Source: a virus. From it: DNA of 64,000 bases. The DNA lies in the IMG/VR virus record IMGVR_UViG_3300034104_001590, positions 1 to 64,000 of that record. The stretch is one strand, 5' to 3'. Positions 28,102 to 35,706 of the stretch are shown in pieces. The position numbers were made by a program, and so were the translations under genes. The notes under the pieces were generated by a model. It was not told where the DNA came from. It saw nothing but the letters and a program-made list of their open reading frames with translations, and searched no databases. How positions within the stretch are numbered: the first letter of the stretch is position 1; each line of letters opens with the position of its first letter.

Positions 28102-29280
28102 TTATGCGTAAGGATCATTTCTAAACATTCCACTCAAGTGACCTACCGCTTCTTTATTTAATCCTCCGCCTGGGCTAGAAGATTTTTGCTTACGAAGCTG
28201 CTTAGGACTTGAATCGACTATTTTTTGATTCGCCTCACTTTCACCTTGCCTTTTAGCTGCTCCTTTTACGGAATCCAACATTTTCTTGCCATACATAGCG
28301 TATGCAACTAATTCAGCTGCATCATCCTTATATGTTCCATCAGCATTCATAAACAGATTATCTACTTTTCCCTCAACCAAGAGAGTCCTAATTTTAGAAA
28401 CTTCGGACTTACTGAAGTTAGGGTAAGCCTTACCTAGATTTTCTACGGAAAGGAGTGCTGTCTTCTTCATATTCTGAAATTCAGACTTCTGTCGTTCCAA
28501 GAACTCCTCACGCTCTTTCTCTAGTGCTTGTTTGTCTTCACTAAATAATCGTTTTGTTGAACTAGCTAAAAGCTTTATCCTATTATCAAACTCGCTTTCT
28601 GATATGTCACCATCCTCTAATTCGGACACTAACTCATCATATTGCTCGCCAAAATAATGCTGAACAAGGCTCTCAGTATTTTGATTTTTAAAATCTGCTG
28701 AGAAGTCCAGTCTTTCTGAAGCGTTAAAAGCTTTTGTATAATCCTCTCCGTTGGCCCACATCTGAACCATCATACGAATATCTTGAGGCATAGCCTGTAA
28801 ATCATTCGTTAGAGCATCATACTCTTTCTTTATCTCACTTCCTTCTTGTGCTTGCGATCTCCAAGTATCTACAGATGAAAAGAATTTAGAAGCATCGTTA
28901 ACCCCAAACTTTGATGATATTAAATCAATCATTTCTTTTGGTGGCTCAAAATTCAACTTAAATTCTTTTGCCTTCTTAGGAGCTGACATAATCCCAAAGA
29001 TGTCCTCAATCTGATTGTCATCTTCTTCACTATCATCATCTTCCTCCTCTTCGTAATCCTCATCCTCATCATCTTCCGATGCTTGGCTGCTTGACTTTAC
29101 CAAGCTATTAACCAAGTCTTGATACTCCTTAGAGTTCGCAAAGCTAGGATCCATACTAGCCAACGATTCAATTTGTCTTAGCTGCTCCTGCATCTCTGGC
29201 TCTAAGTTCTCAACCACTGGCTGATTCATTAAATCCTGTGATGCAGACTCAAACTCTTTTTCAAAGTTGTTATCACTCAT
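28102..29280 (-). CDS. Probable scaffolding protein
   Basis: This 392-residue protein lies between portal and major capsid genes, the usual scaffold position. It carries an extreme acidic stretch (residues about 70-95, nearly all Asp and Glu) and long helical segments (RLFSEDKQALEKEREEFLERQK near residue 245). The C-terminus is basic (KQLRKQKSSSPGGG), which in scaffolds often contacts the coat protein. An internal promoter-like element precedes it. A protease domain was looked for and not seen. Confidence 0.7.
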   Translation of the reverse strand: MSDNNFEKEFESASQDLMNQPVVENLEPEMQEQLRQIESLASMDPSFANSKEYQDLVNSLVKSSSQASEDDEDEDYEEEEDDDSEEDDNQIEDIFGIMSAPKKAKEFKLNFEPPKEMIDLISSKFGVNDASKFFSSVDTWRSQAQEGSEIKKEYDALTNDLQAMPQDIRMMVQMWANGEDYTKAFNASERLDFSADFKNQNTESLVQHYFGEQYDELVSELEDGDISESEFDNRIKLLASSTKRLFSEDKQALEKEREEFLERQKSEFQNMKKTALLSVENLGKAYPNFSKSEVSKIRTLLVEGKVDNLFMNADGTYKDDAAELVAYAMYGKKMLDSVKGAAKRQGESEANQKIVDSSPKQLRKQKSSSPGGGLNKEAVGHLSGMFRNDPYA

Positions 29281-29297
29281 AACTATTTATTTAGGTT

Positions 29298-29305
29298 CAA
29301 ATTTA
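29298..29305 (-). promoter_or_regulatory. Promoter -7 element (TAAATTTG)
   Basis: On the minus strand this reads TAAATTTG in the 30-bp gap between portal and scaffold, 18 bases from the scaffold ATG at 29280. It could boost scaffold and capsid expression relative to portal. Confidence 0.45.
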
Positions 29306-29310
29306 ACAAA

Positions 29311-31521
29311 TTATTGAATACCTTGATTTTTAATAATATCTCTCTCAGTTTTAGCTCCTTCTTTAAGTGCTATTTTCTCCATGTCTTGCTGATGTTGTAA
29401 ATCCATCATTCCAACTTCTTGAGCTTGCTGATCTTGTTGAACTTGCTGAAGTTGTTGAATCATATCTGCTTGTTGAACTCTTCCTTGTGCCATTCCTTCA
29501 TTAGCAGCTTTATCAGCCATTTGTTGAGCCATCATCTTGTCTCTACTGAACTTGCGTAATGCATCAGCAACTAAATCTGGACTAGCTCTATTGAATAGAT
29601 TAGCAAAGATTGTTTGATCTATCAATCCAGCTTGTAACAACGTAAACAACAATTGGTTTGCAGAAGCTACCCCTTGCTCTGGAGTTTCAGAACGCTTAAT
29701 GAATATTCTATAGTCTTGTAATAAATGATCTTTAGTAATTTCTATCCTTGACATTCCTTCATCACCAACCATCATAGCTAACTTTCTTGGATTGTCGTGG
29801 TAGATAGCTTTACCAACCGTTGCCATGTGTTCGTATGCTTGCTTCAATATAGAAGTTAAGGCCCAATAGAATGGTTCTTGAACTAATGAACCTCTTTGAA
29901 TCTGAGCTTCAATTACACCTACAAGAACATCACTACCTCCCTGGGTTCCAGTCATTGCTTCATTTACACCAGTAACATCTTGAATAGATTGCTGAACAGC
30001 TTGGATAACCTGGAACATCTGTAGAGTTCCGCCTCCAATGTTAGTTCCATAAGTTCCAATAGCATTCTGAACGGAACCTACTCTGTCTGTATCTACAAAT
30101 ATTGGCTTAGAAGAGTTTATGTTTCTAGTAATATCGGCTTCACCATCTCTGTCATCTACAGCAGATTTAGAAATAACTGTTCCTGTTCCACGCATATTAG
30201 CCATATGAGATTCAACAACAGATAATGTTCTGTTTAAGAAACGCTGTGGATCAATTACATCATCTAGTGGAGTTAATACTTCCCCTCTATCGTAGATATA
30301 CGTGTAACACTTGTAAGGAAACTTAACATTTGCAGGATCATAAAGATTCTTTTCTTGGTAAGGTAAAATACCATACTCTAGAATTATATCTCCAGAACCA
30401 TGACCTATCTCCTCTTGTGGAATTATGATACAATAACGAATTACATCAACATAAATGGTATGCTTCTTCTTATCGCCTAATTCTTCTTTATGTTTTTCAG
30501 TTACTGGCTCAATTAAATCTTTGTCTGTATATGGTGAATCAGGATTATTTACCATAGTATAGTATGGATAACCATATTCATCTACAACCCAACCATATTC
30601 TCTTTTCTCAATATCTTTCCAATAAACTTCGTAAACAGGAACTTTTCCACCAGGAATTGTGTATATCCCATTTACAATTTTATGCATTGAGTTTTGAGTA
30701 TTAGAATTTGAATAGTTTTCAATCAATTCTCTTTCCTCTGGAGTTATCTTTTGATACTTCTCAAAGATACTTGGAGAATCCATATAATACCAATCATGCA
30801 TAAATTCAGCATCGGATAAGTCAGGCTTCTTAGCAGACATATCCCAACCAAAGAACAATGGGTTCACTGACTCGGCAACATAATTATCTCCAGCCTCATA
30901 ACCTTTATAGATTCCTAAACCGCAAATAGCTAAGTTTCTAGTAATCTGAACTTTTAACTCATCCATATTGACTTCATTAGATATGAATTCAATCAGGTTG
31001 TTTATGTCTTTTTCGTATGTTTCAACGAATGTATTGTAGAATAGCTCTTCTGTTTCTAATTCTGTATCTTCGATTGGAGCAAAGTTCTTAATAATATCCT
31101 TAAAGAAAGGCATAGCCTCAGCAACTTTTTGAAGAGCCTTCAATTTAGCTAGTTCTTCTTCTCTTTTATTGATTACGAAATCAGAAATACATTTAGCTTT
31201 AGCGTCATAAGAAAGTCGAATAGCATTACCAACATACTGCTGAACCATTGGCTTGATAACGTTCTTTGTCCATTTTAATCGGTTACGAACATCTCCAGAT
31301 TCATCTAAGAAGAATGCTTCAATATCCTCATCAAATATCCACTGCCCGTCTTGACCTTTATAGAATGACCAGTTGATTAAGCATCTGTTTATAAATCTTC
31401 TGTAAATGTAATTACTCATAGAAGACAAACAGAATTTAGCATATTCTCTGTGGTAGTGCTTATCCTTCTTTGAAGTTAACTTGTTAGGTCTTATTCGACC
31501 TGTGCTAAACATAAAACTCAT
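29311..31521 (-). CDS. Portal protein
   Basis: This 736-residue protein has the architecture of podovirus portals. Helical N-terminal segments are followed by QYVGNAIRLSYDAKAKCI near residue 95, a beta wing region (AESVNPLFFGWDM near residue 220) and the stem/crown region. Residues 425-535 contain PLDDVIDPQRFLNRTLSVVESHMAN and TGTQGGSDVLVG. The C-terminus is very Gln-rich (QMADKAANEGMAQGRVQQ), forming a barrel-like tail. It forms the dodecameric DNA entry ring. Size and location beside scaffold and capsid genes support the call. Confidence 0.85.
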   Translation of the reverse strand: MSFMFSTGRIRPNKLTSKKDKHYHREYAKFCLSSMSNYIYRRFINRCLINWSFYKGQDGQWIFDEDIEAFFLDESGDVRNRLKWTKNVIKPMVQQYVGNAIRLSYDAKAKCISDFVINKREEELAKLKALQKVAEAMPFFKDIIKNFAPIEDTELETEELFYNTFVETYEKDINNLIEFISNEVNMDELKVQITRNLAICGLGIYKGYEAGDNYVAESVNPLFFGWDMSAKKPDLSDAEFMHDWYYMDSPSIFEKYQKITPEERELIENYSNSNTQNSMHKIVNGIYTIPGGKVPVYEVYWKDIEKREYGWVVDEYGYPYYTMVNNPDSPYTDKDLIEPVTEKHKEELGDKKKHTIYVDVIRYCIIIPQEEIGHGSGDIILEYGILPYQEKNLYDPANVKFPYKCYTYIYDRGEVLTPLDDVIDPQRFLNRTLSVVESHMANMRGTGTVISKSAVDDRDGEADITRNINSSKPIFVDTDRVGSVQNAIGTYGTNIGGGTLQMFQVIQAVQQSIQDVTGVNEAMTGTQGGSDVLVGVIEAQIQRGSLVQEPFYWALTSILKQAYEHMATVGKAIYHDNPRKLAMMVGDEGMSRIEITKDHLLQDYRIFIKRSETPEQGVASANQLLFTLLQAGLIDQTIFANLFNRASPDLVADALRKFSRDKMMAQQMADKAANEGMAQGRVQQADMIQQLQQVQQDQQAQEVGMMDLQHQQDMEKIALKEGAKTERDIIKNQGIQ

Positions 31522-31522
31522 A

Positions 31523-32089
31523 TCACCTTAGTATGTCATTAATTCCTATTAAAACCTTCTTCTTTGTTTTTCTCTCTACAGCTTTTACTCCGTAAGAAGA
31601 CTCTAAAGTTTTTACCATATCTGGAAGCTCCGAATAAACCTTCACAACCAAATCTGTATATTTTTTCTTTTCATCAATATCCATCGTAGCAAGAGTCTGT
31701 GAATCTAACATAATCATATCATTTAAAATCTCAAACATATACTGACTCATCAACTTTGCTCTAAGCCTGTATTCTGGATTAAATGATTCCATCTTTTTGA
31801 TTCCAGCTACAATTTCATCTGGCACGTTTCCTTCAATCATCTCAACCAAATCTTTCCTTTGATCGTAACTCTTTCCATAAACAAGCTCCAATGCTTTGTG
31901 CAGCCTTTCTCTCTTGTTGCTCAGTTTGTAGATAGGACTTGTTCTATTTCCTAACAACCAACAGAGTCTTAATTGTTTTGGCTGAAGAGATTTAAACTCA
32001 TCTATTTCAGCTAACTCTGGATACTCAATCCTTAAATCACCATCTCCCTCTAACCCAAAAATAGTAATCTCTACTTCTTTTTTCTCCAT
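31523..32089 (-). CDS. Capsid-module protein of unknown function
   Basis: The start was set at ATG 32087-32089 (188 residues), because upstream in-frame codons fall in the terminator hairpin at 32105-32132. The protein is helical, with GLEGDGDLRIEYPELAEIDEF near the start, LQPKQLRLCWLLGNRTSP, and a basic end (VERKTKKKVLIGI). Its stop is one base from the portal start. It may be a small packaging or portal-associated factor. Not recognised. Confidence 0.55.
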   Translation of the reverse strand: MEKKEVEITIFGLEGDGDLRIEYPELAEIDEFKSLQPKQLRLCWLLGNRTSPIYKLSNKRERLHKALELVYGKSYDQRKDLVEMIEGNVPDEIVAGIKKMESFNPEYRLRAKLMSQYMFEILNDMIMLDSQTLATMDIDEKKKYTDLVVKVYSELPDMVKTLESSYGVKAVERKTKKKVLIGINDILR

Positions 32090-32094
32090 AAAAT

Positions 32095-32132
32095 TATAAA
32101 AAAATAGGGTAGGCAATTTTATACCTACCCTA
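32095..32132 (-). terminator. Intrinsic terminator after the 267-residue virion protein
   Basis: On the minus strand a perfect 9-bp stem (TAGGGTAGG with CCTACCCTA, 10-base loop) is followed by seven T. It ends the transcript of the upstream gene and stands between it and the portal operon. Confidence 0.9.
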
Positions 32133-32140
32133 CAAAGATA
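32133..32140 (-). promoter_or_regulatory. Promoter -7 element (TATCTTTG) abutting the terminator
   Basis: On the minus strand this reads TATCTTTG immediately before the 5' arm of the terminator stem. A transcript starting about 6 bases further on would lack part of that arm and so escape termination, whereas transcripts from upstream would form the full hairpin and stop. Confidence 0.5.
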
Positions 32141-32152
32141 ATCAAATTTTAA

Positions 32153-32956
32153 TTAGACAGCAGGACATCCTAAGTAGTTAGCTACAGTAGCCCAAGATCC
32201 ATCAAGGATAGAAGTCAACTTAGTAACTGTTGCAGCAGTTCCAGCATCACCAGAGTTCAAATAAACAATAGCTTGTACTGGACGAACAACTTGAAGACCA
32301 TTTACGATATTGTTACGAAGAAATCTTCTGTAAGTAATGATGTATCGGTTGTAAGTTCCTGTAACCAATGCAGCATTAGGAATATACTGAAGAACCTCAT
32401 TAGTTGTTCCTACAGGAGAAGCCCAAGCAGTAAAATCAGCAACAGTTGCACCAGCAGGAGCATTAACTGTCAATGGACCAAATCCAGCAGCATCAGCTGT
32501 AATACGAACAACGTCACCAGCTTGAGATGTAGCGGTAAAATAAGCATTAACATCAGCGTTGATACGAGCGATAAATGCAGCTTGTAATTCAGCAACTGTA
32601 GCAGTAGCATCCAAAGAAACTGTGTAAGTTCTTGTTTGGAAAATAGCACCAGACTCTTGACCTCCTCCGAAGAAGCTTTGTACGTATGGAGCATAAACAG
32701 TTAACACATAAATTCCGTTGTTAAGGATTGTAACACCAGTTAAATCTACATCAACTACGTTAGCTGTACCAGCAGAATAAGCATTGTAGTCAAAGTTGAT
32801 TAAGTCAGAAGCTTTAAGCACAAGAGCAGCAGCACCTGATTCATCTTTAACAGTTAATACTCCGTTAGCCAATACTACATCTGTAGCAGCTACAGGCGTG
32901 TTTAGCAATAATGCTGAATCAGCATTGATTGTTGGTAATTGAAAAGTAATTGCCAT
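32153..32956 (-). CDS. Abundant virion protein (decoration, head fibre or tail tube type)
   Basis: This 267-residue protein is Ala/Val/Thr/Asn-rich and beta-strand-patterned throughout, with VYAPYVQSFFGGGQ near the middle and few charged residues. It has its own promoter (33036-33043) and strong terminator. Like the capsid gene, it is less A/T-biased than its neighbours, which suggests very high expression. Its position before the portal is not diagnostic. Candidates are a capsid decoration protein, head fibre or tail tube protein. Confidence 0.5.
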   Translation of the reverse strand: MAITFQLPTINADSALLLNTPVAATDVVLANGVLTVKDESGAAALVLKASDLINFDYNAYSAGTANVVDVDLTGVTILNNGIYVLTVYAPYVQSFFGGGQESGAIFQTRTYTVSLDATATVAELQAAFIARINADVNAYFTATSQAGDVVRITADAAGFGPLTVNAPAGATVADFTAWASPVGTTNEVLQYIPNAALVTGTYNRYIITYRRFLRNNIVNGLQVVRPVQAIVYLNSGDAGTAATVTKLTSILDGSWATVANYLGCPAV

Positions 32957-33035
32957 AATAAATTGTTTTAATACACTGAACTAAGTTCTGTGTGGTAGTT
33001 AATAAAAATAACATCACCTCACTGTGAATATTTGG

Positions 33036-33043
33036 CAAATATA
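33036..33043 (-). promoter_or_regulatory. Promoter -7 element (TATATTTG) for the virion module
   Basis: On the minus strand this reads TATATTTG, 80 bases upstream of the ATG at 32956. The predicted leader contains the hairpin ACAC-A-GAAC/GTTC-A-GTGT near 32982-33000, with a mismatched A pair. This is the rightmost leftward promoter and probably the main late promoter. Confidence 0.6.
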
Positions 33044-33059
33044 GTAAAAAAATTAAACG

Positions 33060-33240
33060 AAAATTTTTGGGTTTGGGTTGTTTCTTTTTTTTTCTTTTCT
33101 TTTTGAGTAGTGTATATGAGATATATATATTTATATATATCGAAATATATACTACGTTTTTCTTTCTTTCTTTTGGTTCTTTTCTTTCTTTCTTTGCTTT
33201 TTCTTTTCTTTTTTTTTCTTTATTAAATTTTTTATCAAAA
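33060..33240 (+). repeat. Polypyrimidine low-complexity tracts between divergent operons
   Basis: Two T/C-only stretches (about 33080-33105 and 33155-33230) are made of irregular TTTC and TTTTC units. They flank the A/T palindrome at 33112-33152. Reading frames here are Phe/Ser/Leu homopolymers and are not convincing genes. The whole 33044-33265 interval is non-coding and separates leftward virion genes from a rightward operon. It is a candidate unwinding or origin region. Confidence 0.6.
33112..33152. repeat. A/T-rich inverted repeat, cruciform-capable
   Basis: The inner arms are GATATATAT (33120-33128) and ATATATATC (33133-33141) with a 4-base loop. The outer arms are GTATAT (33112-33117) and ATATAC (33147-33152). 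The palindrome lies between two polypyrimidine tracts. Confidence 0.7.
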
Positions 33241-33243
33241 ATG

Positions 33244-33273
33244 TTTGGAATTTAAAAAACATTTCTAACTTTG
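33244..33273 (+). promoter_or_regulatory. Full Bacteroidota-type promoter (TTTG, 18 bp, TAACTTTG)
   Basis: TTTG at 33244-33247 and TAACTTTG at 33266-33273 are spaced by 18 bp, close to the TTTG/N19/TAnnTTTG consensus. It drives leader B and the three-gene exonuclease operon. Confidence 0.75.
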
Positions 33274-33277
33274 TAGA

Positions 33278-33361
33278 GCGATGGAAATGACACAAAAAAA
33301 ATTTATTGGTTAACAAAAATTAGCACCCCATCTTTTTTCATCGCACCAGGGGTGCTTTTTT
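33278..33361 (+). promoter_or_regulatory. Leader B: terminator whose loop pairs with the transcript 5' end
   Basis: An intrinsic terminator has stem AGCACCCC/GGGGTGCT (33322-33329 with 33349-33356) and then six T. Its 19-base loop contains TTTTCATCGC (33335-33344), which can pair over 10 positions, one of them G-U, with GCGATGGAAA (33278-33287) at the predicted start of the transcript. The first start codon of the operon lies 11 bases beyond the T-run, so this terminator must be bypassed for the operon to be expressed. Confidence 0.65.
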
Positions 33362-33373
33362 ATTTTGAGTAAT

Positions 33374-33655
33374 ATGGAACAGTTTAGAGTTGTTTGCGTA
33401 AACGACAAAGCTAAACCAACTGGATATGTTGGAGAGTGGCTTGAACAAGGTGAAGTCTACACGGTGATAGATGCTAAGTATCTTATGCGTCAAAGAATGA
33501 CCATTGGATACAAGCTAGCTGAGATAGATATGGATCCTAATTCTGAATATCAATACTTTTTAAGTAACCGATTCAGACCTTATACAGATGAAGACGCTAT
33601 GATGGAAGTGGCTCTTGAAGAATTACTTGAAGAAACTTATGCTGAAACGCTGTGA
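33374..33655 (+). CDS. Small protein of unknown function, first gene of exonuclease operon
   Basis: The start was set at ATG 33374 rather than an upstream TTG at 33365. The protein has 93 residues. The N-terminal half is beta-rich (FRVVCVNDKAKPTGYVGEWL, with a GEVYTVID strand) and the C-terminal tail is acidic and helical (EVALEELLEETYAE). The fold pattern suggests a small beta-barrel. Its TGA overlaps the GTG start of the exonuclease (GTGA), so the two are translationally coupled. Not recognised. Confidence 0.65.
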   Translation: MEQFRVVCVNDKAKPTGYVGEWLEQGEVYTVIDAKYLMRQRMTIGYKLAEIDMDPNSEYQYFLSNRFRPYTDEDAMMEVALEELLEETYAETL

Positions 33656-34401
33656 TTGAAGTATTTGAAGAATTAGATAAGTTTAGCGGTATTGTCTTCA
33701 ACGAAGATGCACACACCTATCATTACGATGGGACATTATGCACTTCTGTAACTACAGTTATCGGAAGATACAAAGAGCCTTTTGATACTCAAAAGATAGC
33801 TACAGCATACGCAGTGAAACGTGGGTTAAGTGTTTTTGATGTAATTGAAGAGTGGGAAAAGAAAAAGAATGATGCGGCAACTAAAGGAACTCACGCACAC
33901 AAATATGCTGAATTAAAGTTTGCTTCTAAACAATATGGTGTAACAGAAGGATTAACAGAATTGTCAGAAATATTACACAGATTGTTTAATATGATTGACA
34001 CATTTCATCGCGACTGCAAGGGCAGATTGATTCCTATAAAGTCTGAAATGATTGTTGGAGACAAGAATAGGCGTATATGTGGAATGATAGATCAATTATT
34101 TTATAATGTCAGGGCCAAAGAGTTTCAGATATGGGATTATAAGACTAATAAAGCTATAAATAAATCCAACAATTACAAGAAGAAGATGACTAATGGTTTA
34201 TGGCATCTAGATGAGTGTGAGTTCAATACATATTCATTACAGCTCGGCTTGTATAAGAAAATAATTGAAGAGAACACAAATATTAAAATCGGAAATTCAT
34301 ATATTTGTTGGATTAATGAGAATAATCATACATATAAGCCGATGAAAGTAGCTGATATGCATACGGAAGTTAATCATATTTGGAGTTCTTTAGCCGCGTG
34401 A
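33652..34401 (+). CDS. PD-(D/E)XK exonuclease, RecB/Cas4-like
   Basis: This 249-residue protein starts with GTG inside the previous stop. It carries the RecB-family nuclease motifs: an early SVTTVIGRYKEPFD segment, THAHKYAELKF with a conserved His-Glu context near residue 85, GMID near residue 146, an IWDYKT core (D-x-K near residue 163), and the Q-x-x-x-Y helix (YSLQLGLYKKII near residue 197). Phage enzymes of this class trim DNA ends to give 3' overhangs for a single-strand annealing protein. That partner here is probably the Rad52-type protein at 52.9 kb. Confidence 0.85.
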   Translation: MIEVFEELDKFSGIVFNEDAHTYHYDGTLCTSVTTVIGRYKEPFDTQKIATAYAVKRGLSVFDVIEEWEKKKNDAATKGTHAHKYAELKFASKQYGVTEGLTELSEILHRLFNMIDTFHRDCKGRLIPIKSEMIVGDKNRRICGMIDQLFYNVRAKEFQIWDYKTNKAINKSNNYKKKMTNGLWHLDECEFNTYSLQLGLYKKIIEENTNIKIGNSYICWINENNHTYKPMKVADMHTEVNHIWSSLAA

Positions 34402-34748
34402 GCACATCGTCTAAATACTCAAGCAATAAGTTAAAGCAGGTTATAGAAAATAACACTCAGCATTTCATTATTAGATCTTATGTTTCAGCTGCCTTTGAGT
34501 ATGATCGAAAAGTATATGAATACCATCTTTATTGGTATAATGCAAACAAAGGAAAATTTGAAGATATGCATTGCTACCAATGTATGTCATTTAAACAACT
34601 AAATAGAAAAGAAATCAAATACTTCAAATCCATATTAGACGAATACAATAAAGTAGTTGACAATAAATATGGCTGTATATGGGAAAATAAAAAACTAGGA
34701 TTTAATAAAACCCTAGTTCATATTAATCAATTAAAATTTGACTTTTAA
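34398..34748 (+). CDS. Small protein of unknown function, last gene of exonuclease operon
   Basis: The start was taken as GTG at 34398, overlapping the exonuclease stop (GTGA); this gives 116 residues. It is rich in Lys, Asn and Tyr, with a beta hairpin (HFIIRSYVSAAFEYDRKVYEYHLYWY) followed by a helix (FKQLNRKEIKYFKSILDEYN). It ends one base before the convergent fibre gene. Its coupling to the exonuclease suggests a DNA-processing helper. Not recognised. Confidence 0.6.
   Translation: MSTSSKYSSNKLKQVIENNTQHFIIRSYVSAAFEYDRKVYEYHLYWYNANKGKFEDMHCYQCMSFKQLNRKEIKYFKSILDEYNKVVDNKYGCIWENKKLGFNKTLVHINQLKFDF
34686..34718 (-). terminator. Intrinsic terminator for the S74 fibre operon
   Basis: On the minus strand AACTAGG and CCTAGTT form a stem with an 11-12 base loop, followed by a T-rich tract. 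It lies inside the 3' end of the convergent plus-strand gene and ends transcription of the fibre genes. Confidence 0.65.
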
Positions 34749-35705
34749 TTATTTAGCTTCTAAAGCTTCAACTTTAGCAGAAAGATCTTGGATAGCTTTA
34801 ACAAGAATAGGAATTAATTTACCATAGCTTGCCTCAAGTTTCTCTGGATTCTCTTCATAAACAAGTTTAAGAACTTCTGCTTTTTCAGCATCTTCTTGTG
34901 CTTTCTTTAAATCTTGTGCTATGAATCCGAAATCAGCTATATCATGTCTACCATTTTCATCTCTATCGTTCCATACAAATTCAACTGGTCTAAGCGCTTC
35001 CACAAACTCTAAACCTGTACTTAAATCTTTGATGTCTTTTTTATCGCGCTCATCAGAAAGAGATGTTATAGTTGTTACAGCAGCACGAATTACAGTATGC
35101 GATGAATTACCTAGTGTGATAGCATTACTTGCGGAAGATGTAGCTGGCCTAGAATTAGCACCTATTAAAACGTTATTATTACCAGATGTTTGAAATGTAA
35201 AAGGAGCAATAAAAGAAGCCCCAGCTCCTGCACCGATAAATACATTATCATCCCCACTTGCTAATGATCTTCCAGCTCTAGATCCAAAATAAACATTTCT
35301 ATTTCCAGAAGTTGTTAAACTTCCTGCGCTATCTCCAACAGAAGAATTATCATCTCCTGTTGCTAATTGATCGTTAGCAGCAACACCTACTGCTACATTA
35401 TGCTCTCCATCTGTTAAATAATACAAAGAGCCTATTCCTACAGCAACATTTGACTGAACACTAGAATTAACCGCTTCATGAAGAGATTCTTGACCAATAG
35501 CAACATTATAGCTAGTATCTTCTGCTTTATTCATGGCTTCAAATCCTAAAACAGTATTTTGTTGACCTGAAGTTATAGCTTGACCAGCACTTTCTCCTAT
35601 AATAGTGTCTTTTATATTTGGAGAACTAATATCAACTCCATTCACTTTTACGGCTGTTAAAGATTGAGGATATATATTATCCACATAAAAATCTGATGTT
35701 GGCAT
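34749..35705 (-). CDS. Tail fibre with adhesin-like repeats and peptidase S74 chaperone domain
   Basis: This is a 318-residue protein. Residues 30-190 carry many (N)VAIG- and VFIGAGAG-type repeats like the left-handed heads of YadA-type trimeric adhesins. From about residue 210 it has an intramolecular chaperone (peptidase S74) domain. The self-cleavage dyad is visible in LSDERDKK: Ser, followed by Asp, and Lys five residues later, the same spacing as S911 and K916 of endosialidase. The rest of the domain (FGFIAQDLKK, EKLEASYGKLIPILVKAIQDL, terminal coiled coil) is intact. After trimer assembly the C-terminal ~105 residues should be released. Confidence 0.85.
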   Translation of the reverse strand: MPTSDFYVDNIYPQSLTAVKVNGVDISSPNIKDTIIGESAGQAITSGQQNTVLGFEAMNKAEDTSYNVAIGQESLHEAVNSSVQSNVAVGIGSLYYLTDGEHNVAVGVAANDQLATGDDNSSVGDSAGSLTTSGNRNVYFGSRAGRSLASGDDNVFIGAGAGASFIAPFTFQTSGNNNVLIGANSRPATSSASNAITLGNSSHTVIRAAVTTITSLSDERDKKDIKDLSTGLEFVEALRPVEFVWNDRDENGRHDIADFGFIAQDLKKAQEDAEKAEVLKLVYEENPEKLEASYGKLIPILVKAIQDLSAKVEALEAK

Positions 35706-35706
35706 T

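Noticed and set aside
33067-33255. A 62-residue plus-strand frame through the polypyrimidine tract
   Set aside because: It encodes almost only Phe, Ser and Leu from low-complexity DNA and has no start context.
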